Of a stretch of 64,000 bases of DNA, positions 61,680-64,000 are shown piece by piece. The DNA lies in the NCBI GenBank assembly GCA_964351995.1, contig CAYGQE010000019.1:27669-91668 (forward strand), written 5' to 3'. The notes below the pieces were generated by a model. It did no database searches. It saw only the letters and a list, made by a program, of their open reading frames with translations, and was not told the origin of the DNA. The DNA is from SZUA-35 sp964351995 (GTDB lineage: Bacteria; Actinomycetota; Acidimicrobiia; Acidimicrobiales; SZUA-35). Made by a program: the position numbers and the translations under genes. Within the stretch, counting starts at the first letter, position 1, and each line of letters begins with the position of its first letter.

Positions 61680-62861
61680 TCAGCCGCCGCCGTATGCCTG
61701 GCCCTTGATGGCGCCGAAGTCTCCGGCGAGCGCTTCGCTGGCGATGAGCTCATAGACCTCGTCCATGGCAGCCTGCTGCTCGGCCGTGGCGTCACAGATC
61801 AAGGCGCCTGGCTCAGGATCGATGCCGACCTTGAACACCTTGATGTCGCCCTCTTGCACGTCACCGCTGAGGATCAGCGGGAAGATGGCGCTGACGTAGT
61901 CGCCGCCATCGAAACGAGCAGCGATGTTGTAGTCGAGTTCCTCGGTCGCTTCGCAGACGTTGGACGCACCGGCGCTCATCGTGATGAGACCGGCTTCAGC
62001 TGCCGCCTCGACGATGGGTCGATGTGCGCCACCGAGGTACGGCATGACCGCAGCAGCTCCGCCTTCGATGGCGTTGTTCAACGCTTCGGTGGCGTTGGCC
62101 ACGTTGTCAAAGTCGAACGGGAAGTCGCCGGTTGGCACGTAGGTGACGGTGTAGTCCGGGTTGGTGGTGGTGAGGCCGAGCTGGAAGGCGAGGAAGAACT
62201 CGTTCTCGAAGCCCAACTCGCAGCAACCGAGGAACGCAACCTCAGTGCCTTCGCCCTCCGCCATGAGCAACGCAGTCGCAACACCAGTGGTGTAGGCAAC
62301 TTCAGCGCCGTCATCAAGGCTCTGGGCCAGACCCGGAGTCTCGGGGAAGCCAGCGCCGCAGTTGCAGTACCAGAACACATCGGCAAACTGCTCGGTGAGA
62401 TCACCGAGCGGCTCGGCGATCTCGGACGCACCGACGATCACGATGTCGGCCTGTGCTGCCAAGTCGCTCAACGCCGTTGAAGCGTCAGCGGCCTGGATTT
62501 CGTCGACCACGATCGGTTCGGCGAAGCCGTTGTCGGTCGACACCTGGATCGCCGCATCGATCACGGCCTGGTAGTAGGCGCCATCGTTGGCAGGGCCAGC
62601 GGCTGCTACACCGATGGTGATGACACCGTCGCCGTTGGCGTCGAAGGCCGCGACCATTTCGTCCATGGGCGGAGGCTCTTCCATGGCTTCCTCTTCCATG
62701 GCTTCCTCTTCAGCGGCGGGTTCTTCGGTTGCTTCTTCAGCAGCCTCAGTTGTTTCAGTCTCTTCGGCCTCGTCTGCACTGTCATCGTCACTACCGCACG
62801 CGGCAGCGACCATCATCAGCGCGAACAGCAGCGCAAGGAACTTCTGGAGGTGTTTCGGCAT
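61680..62861 (-). CDS. BMP-family substrate-binding lipoprotein
   Basis: A 393-residue exported receptor. The signal MPKHLQKFLALLFALMMVAAAC (Cys22) is followed by an extremely acidic linker (about 40 residues of Glu, Ala, Thr; a 15-bp tandem repeat at 62676-62705 encodes EEAME). The Bmp/PnrA-like body follows: ITIGVAAAGPANDGAYYQAVIDAA, VIVGASEIAEPL, VATALLMAEGEGTEVAFLGCCELG. The start at 62861 has GGGGAG upstream. PnrA-like proteins bind purine nucleosides. Here several binding residues differ and several Cys are present, so another nitrogen compound is possible. Confidence 0.9.
   Translation of the reverse strand: MPKHLQKFLALLFALMMVAAACGSDDDSADEAEETETTEAAEEATEEPAAEEEAMEEEAMEEPPPMDEMVAAFDANGDGVITIGVAAAGPANDGAYYQAVIDAAIQVSTDNGFAEPIVVDEIQAADASTALSDLAAQADIVIVGASEIAEPLGDLTEQFADVFWYCNCGAGFPETPGLAQSLDDGAEVAYTTGVATALLMAEGEGTEVAFLGCCELGFENEFFLAFQLGLTTTNPDYTVTYVPTGDFPFDFDNVANATEALNNAIEGGAAAVMPYLGGAHRPIVEAAAEAGLITMSAGASNVCEATEELDYNIAARFDGGDYVSAIFPLILSGDVQEGDIKVFKVGIDPEPGALICDATAEQQAAMDEVYELIASEALAGDFGAIKGQAYGGG
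62676..62705 (-). repeat. 15-bp tandem repeat in the acidic linker
   Basis: Two exact copies of CTCTTCCATGGCTTC (62676-62690 and 62691-62705) with a partial third encode Glu-Glu-Ala-Met-Glu on the minus strand. It lies in a linker, so it is free to expand or shrink. Confidence 0.85.
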
Positions 62862-62892
62862 TGCTCTCTCCCCTGTTGGCTTTCGATTGTCA

Positions 62893-62913
62893 CAGCTCTG
62901 AATGGCAGAGCTG
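62893..62913. promoter_or_regulatory. Dyad between Rieske and binding-protein genes
   Basis: CAGCTCTG-aatgg-CAGAGCTG is a perfect 8-bp inverted repeat, 32 bp before the binding-protein start and 7 bp after the Rieske stop. No T-run follows on the minus strand, so an operator or mRNA-processing role fits better than termination. Confidence 0.4.
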
Positions 62914-62920
62914 CGATTGG

Positions 62921-64000
62921 TCATGATGCTGGCCATGCGGCGCGGTAGCGCTGCACAAGCCAGCGATTGAATTGAATGTGGCTTTCCTCTTGCCACGAGT
63001 AGCGACCCCGCGGAGCGAAGCGCGAACGCAACCCCCGTTGGACTTTCGTCGTGGCGTCTTGGTCTTGATCGACGAACACCTGCACCCCGGCATCAGACAG
63101 GGCCATCTTCTGTTCGAAGAGTGGGTCCTCGAGTGATGAGGGATGGAAGATGTAGCCGATCTCGACGTCGATCGTTTCTGGTCCCGTCGGGCGGACGAGG
63201 AAGAAGAAACATTGATCGGGCGCGGTGCCAAAGCACAGCGTCGGTGGCATCAACGCAAACGTCGAACGATTCCGTTCTTCGTCTGTGAGCCCCGGGAAGA
63301 TGTCCATGATTGCCCGGTGTGTTGCGTTGAAGCCTCCGTCTTGATGGGTGTAACCAGCCGTCCGGAAGATCACGTTCGAGTCGTCGTCCCACGGAACGGG
63401 GAACTCAGTCATCGACGATGGACAAAAATCCTGGACGAACTGGTGGAGGCGATTGGCGTGGTATCCGTCGTTGAAGTTCTCGAACATCACCTTCCAGTTC
63501 CACGGCAAATTCTCCAAGGTGAATGTGCCAGGACAAATCGCATGTTCGAGGTCGTAGTTGTGAACGAAGGGTGAATAGCGATCGAGGGTGGGTGTCAGTG
63601 GTTCTGCTTCGTTGTCGAAGTTGACGAAGACGAACCCGAGCCACTCTTCGACCTTGAGGTTCGGCAGGCCGTAATCGGCCTTGTTGAAGTCTTCGGTGCG
63701 CTCCATTGCAGGGGCGCCGAGCAGGCGGCCGTCGAGGCCGTAATTCCAGTGGTGGTACGGGCACTTGAACGTGGAGTTGTTGCCTTCGCCTTCGCAGACC
63801 GCCATGGCTCGGTGTTGACACACCGCAGACATGGCTCGGATGTCGCCGGCTTTGTCACGAGTGACGATGATTGGTTCGCCGACGAGGTCGACAGTGAACC
63901 AGTCGCCAACATTGGGAATGCGCTCAGAGCGACCGACACACAACCACTCCTTCATGAACAGCGCCTCGACTTCGAAGTCGAGGCGCTGTTCATGAAGGAG
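62921..64000 (-). CDS. Rieske non-haem iron oxygenase, alpha-type, 5' end not in window
   Basis: At least 344 residues (from the ATG at 63955), with the frame open to the window edge. The Rieske cluster reads CQHRAM...CPYHHW (Cys-His / Cys-x2-His), and the catalytic iron site NFNDGYHANRLHQF supplies His, His and a bridging Asp. The C-terminal domain matches ring-hydroxylating/N-demethylating oxygenases. Upstream codons FEVEALF before MKEWLCVGR fit the family N-terminus, so the ATG at 63955 is probably not the true start. These enzymes hydroxylate arenes or remove N- or O-methyl groups and need a separate reductase, which is not seen here. Confidence 0.9.
   Translation of the reverse strand, partial: LLHEQRLDFEVEALFMKEWLCVGRSERIPNVGDWFTVDLVGEPIIVTRDKAGDIRAMSAVCQHRAMAVCEGEGNNSTFKCPYHHWNYGLDGRLLGAPAMERTEDFNKADYGLPNLKVEEWLGFVFVNFDNEAEPLTPTLDRYSPFVHNYDLEHAICPGTFTLENLPWNWKVMFENFNDGYHANRLHQFVQDFCPSSMTEFPVPWDDDSNVIFRTAGYTHQDGGFNATHRAIMDIFPGLTDEERNRSTFALMPPTLCFGTAPDQCFFFLVRPTGPETIDVEIGYIFHPSSLEDPLFEQKMALSDAGVQVFVDQDQDATTKVQRGLRSRFAPRGRYSWQEESHIQFNRWLVQRYRAAWPAS
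63947..64000. repeat. 54-bp perfect palindrome at the window edge
   Basis: Arms 63947-63973 and 63974-64000 are exact reverse complements with no loop, centred on TTCGAA, and the palindrome reaches the last base. The left arm contains the coding text FEVEALFMKE of the Rieske gene. It is probably an assembly fold-back. Confidence 0.9.

Overview
The window looks like a high-GC actinobacterial chromosome segment, most plausibly from the class Acidimicrobiia (Ilumatobacter-like); this assignment is inferred. It rests on the combination of F420-type luciferase-like (LLM) oxidoreductases, a WS/DGAT acyltransferase, a class III cyclase fused to AAA and TPR domains, and several lipoproteins with a very similar head (LQK.LALLF...AAACG) followed by an acidic Glu/Asp/Thr linker. 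Genes are dense on both strands. Many pairs are coupled through ATGA, GTGA or TGATG overlaps. I found no rRNA, tRNA, CRISPR array, phage or intact insertion sequence.

Layout. 0-7 kb: a truncated serine-hydrolase lipoprotein, a GH13 alpha-glucosidase, a Nei-type DNA glycosylase, a large cyclase-AAA-TPR protein and a 2OG-Fe(II) oxygenase. 7-15 kb: an orphan peptide-type solute-binding lipoprotein, a 1-Cys peroxiredoxin, a LysM lipoprotein, rsgA, an S9 peptidase and a WS/DGAT acyltransferase. 15-22 kb: an acyltransferase-3/esterase pair, a ferredoxin, and a tightly coupled cell-envelope operon (membrane-anchored beta-domain protein, class A penicillin-binding protein, HtrA-fold protein lacking all three catalytic residues). 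22-32 kb: a frameshifted GNAT gene, a LysE exporter, a RutA-like pyrimidine oxygenase set, an acyl-CoA dehydrogenase, several membrane proteins, an isocitrate-lyase-family enzyme and a small secreted protein. 32-41 kb: another LLM enzyme, a divergent GNAT/AAA pair, an MFS exporter, a desaturase-TetR-P450 operon, a DUF5655 protein and a phosphotransferase. 41-45 kb: an iron(III)-type ABC transporter with an IdeR-like box at its start, followed by about 600 bp of gene debris.

45.6-64 kb: the most interesting part. Two opposing transcription units converge at 53.2 kb. The plus-strand unit encodes formamidase, a complete urease with accessory proteins F, G and D (no UreE), an amidohydrolase and a VOC protein. 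The minus-strand unit encodes a Rieske oxygenase, a BMP-type nucleoside-like ABC importer (binding protein, double ATPase, two permeases), a zinc-type oxidoreductase, a methyltransferase, a second amidohydrolase paralogous to the first, and an LLM oxidoreductase. I read this as an uptake and dismantling route for a nitrogen-rich, possibly N-methylated or heterocyclic, compound whose nitrogen leaves as urea and formamide. A GlnR-like box precedes the formamidase. The substrate is unknown, and the pathway is inferred from gene content.

The right edge ends in a 54-bp perfect palindrome inside the 5' part of the Rieske gene. This looks like an assembly fold-back rather than biology.
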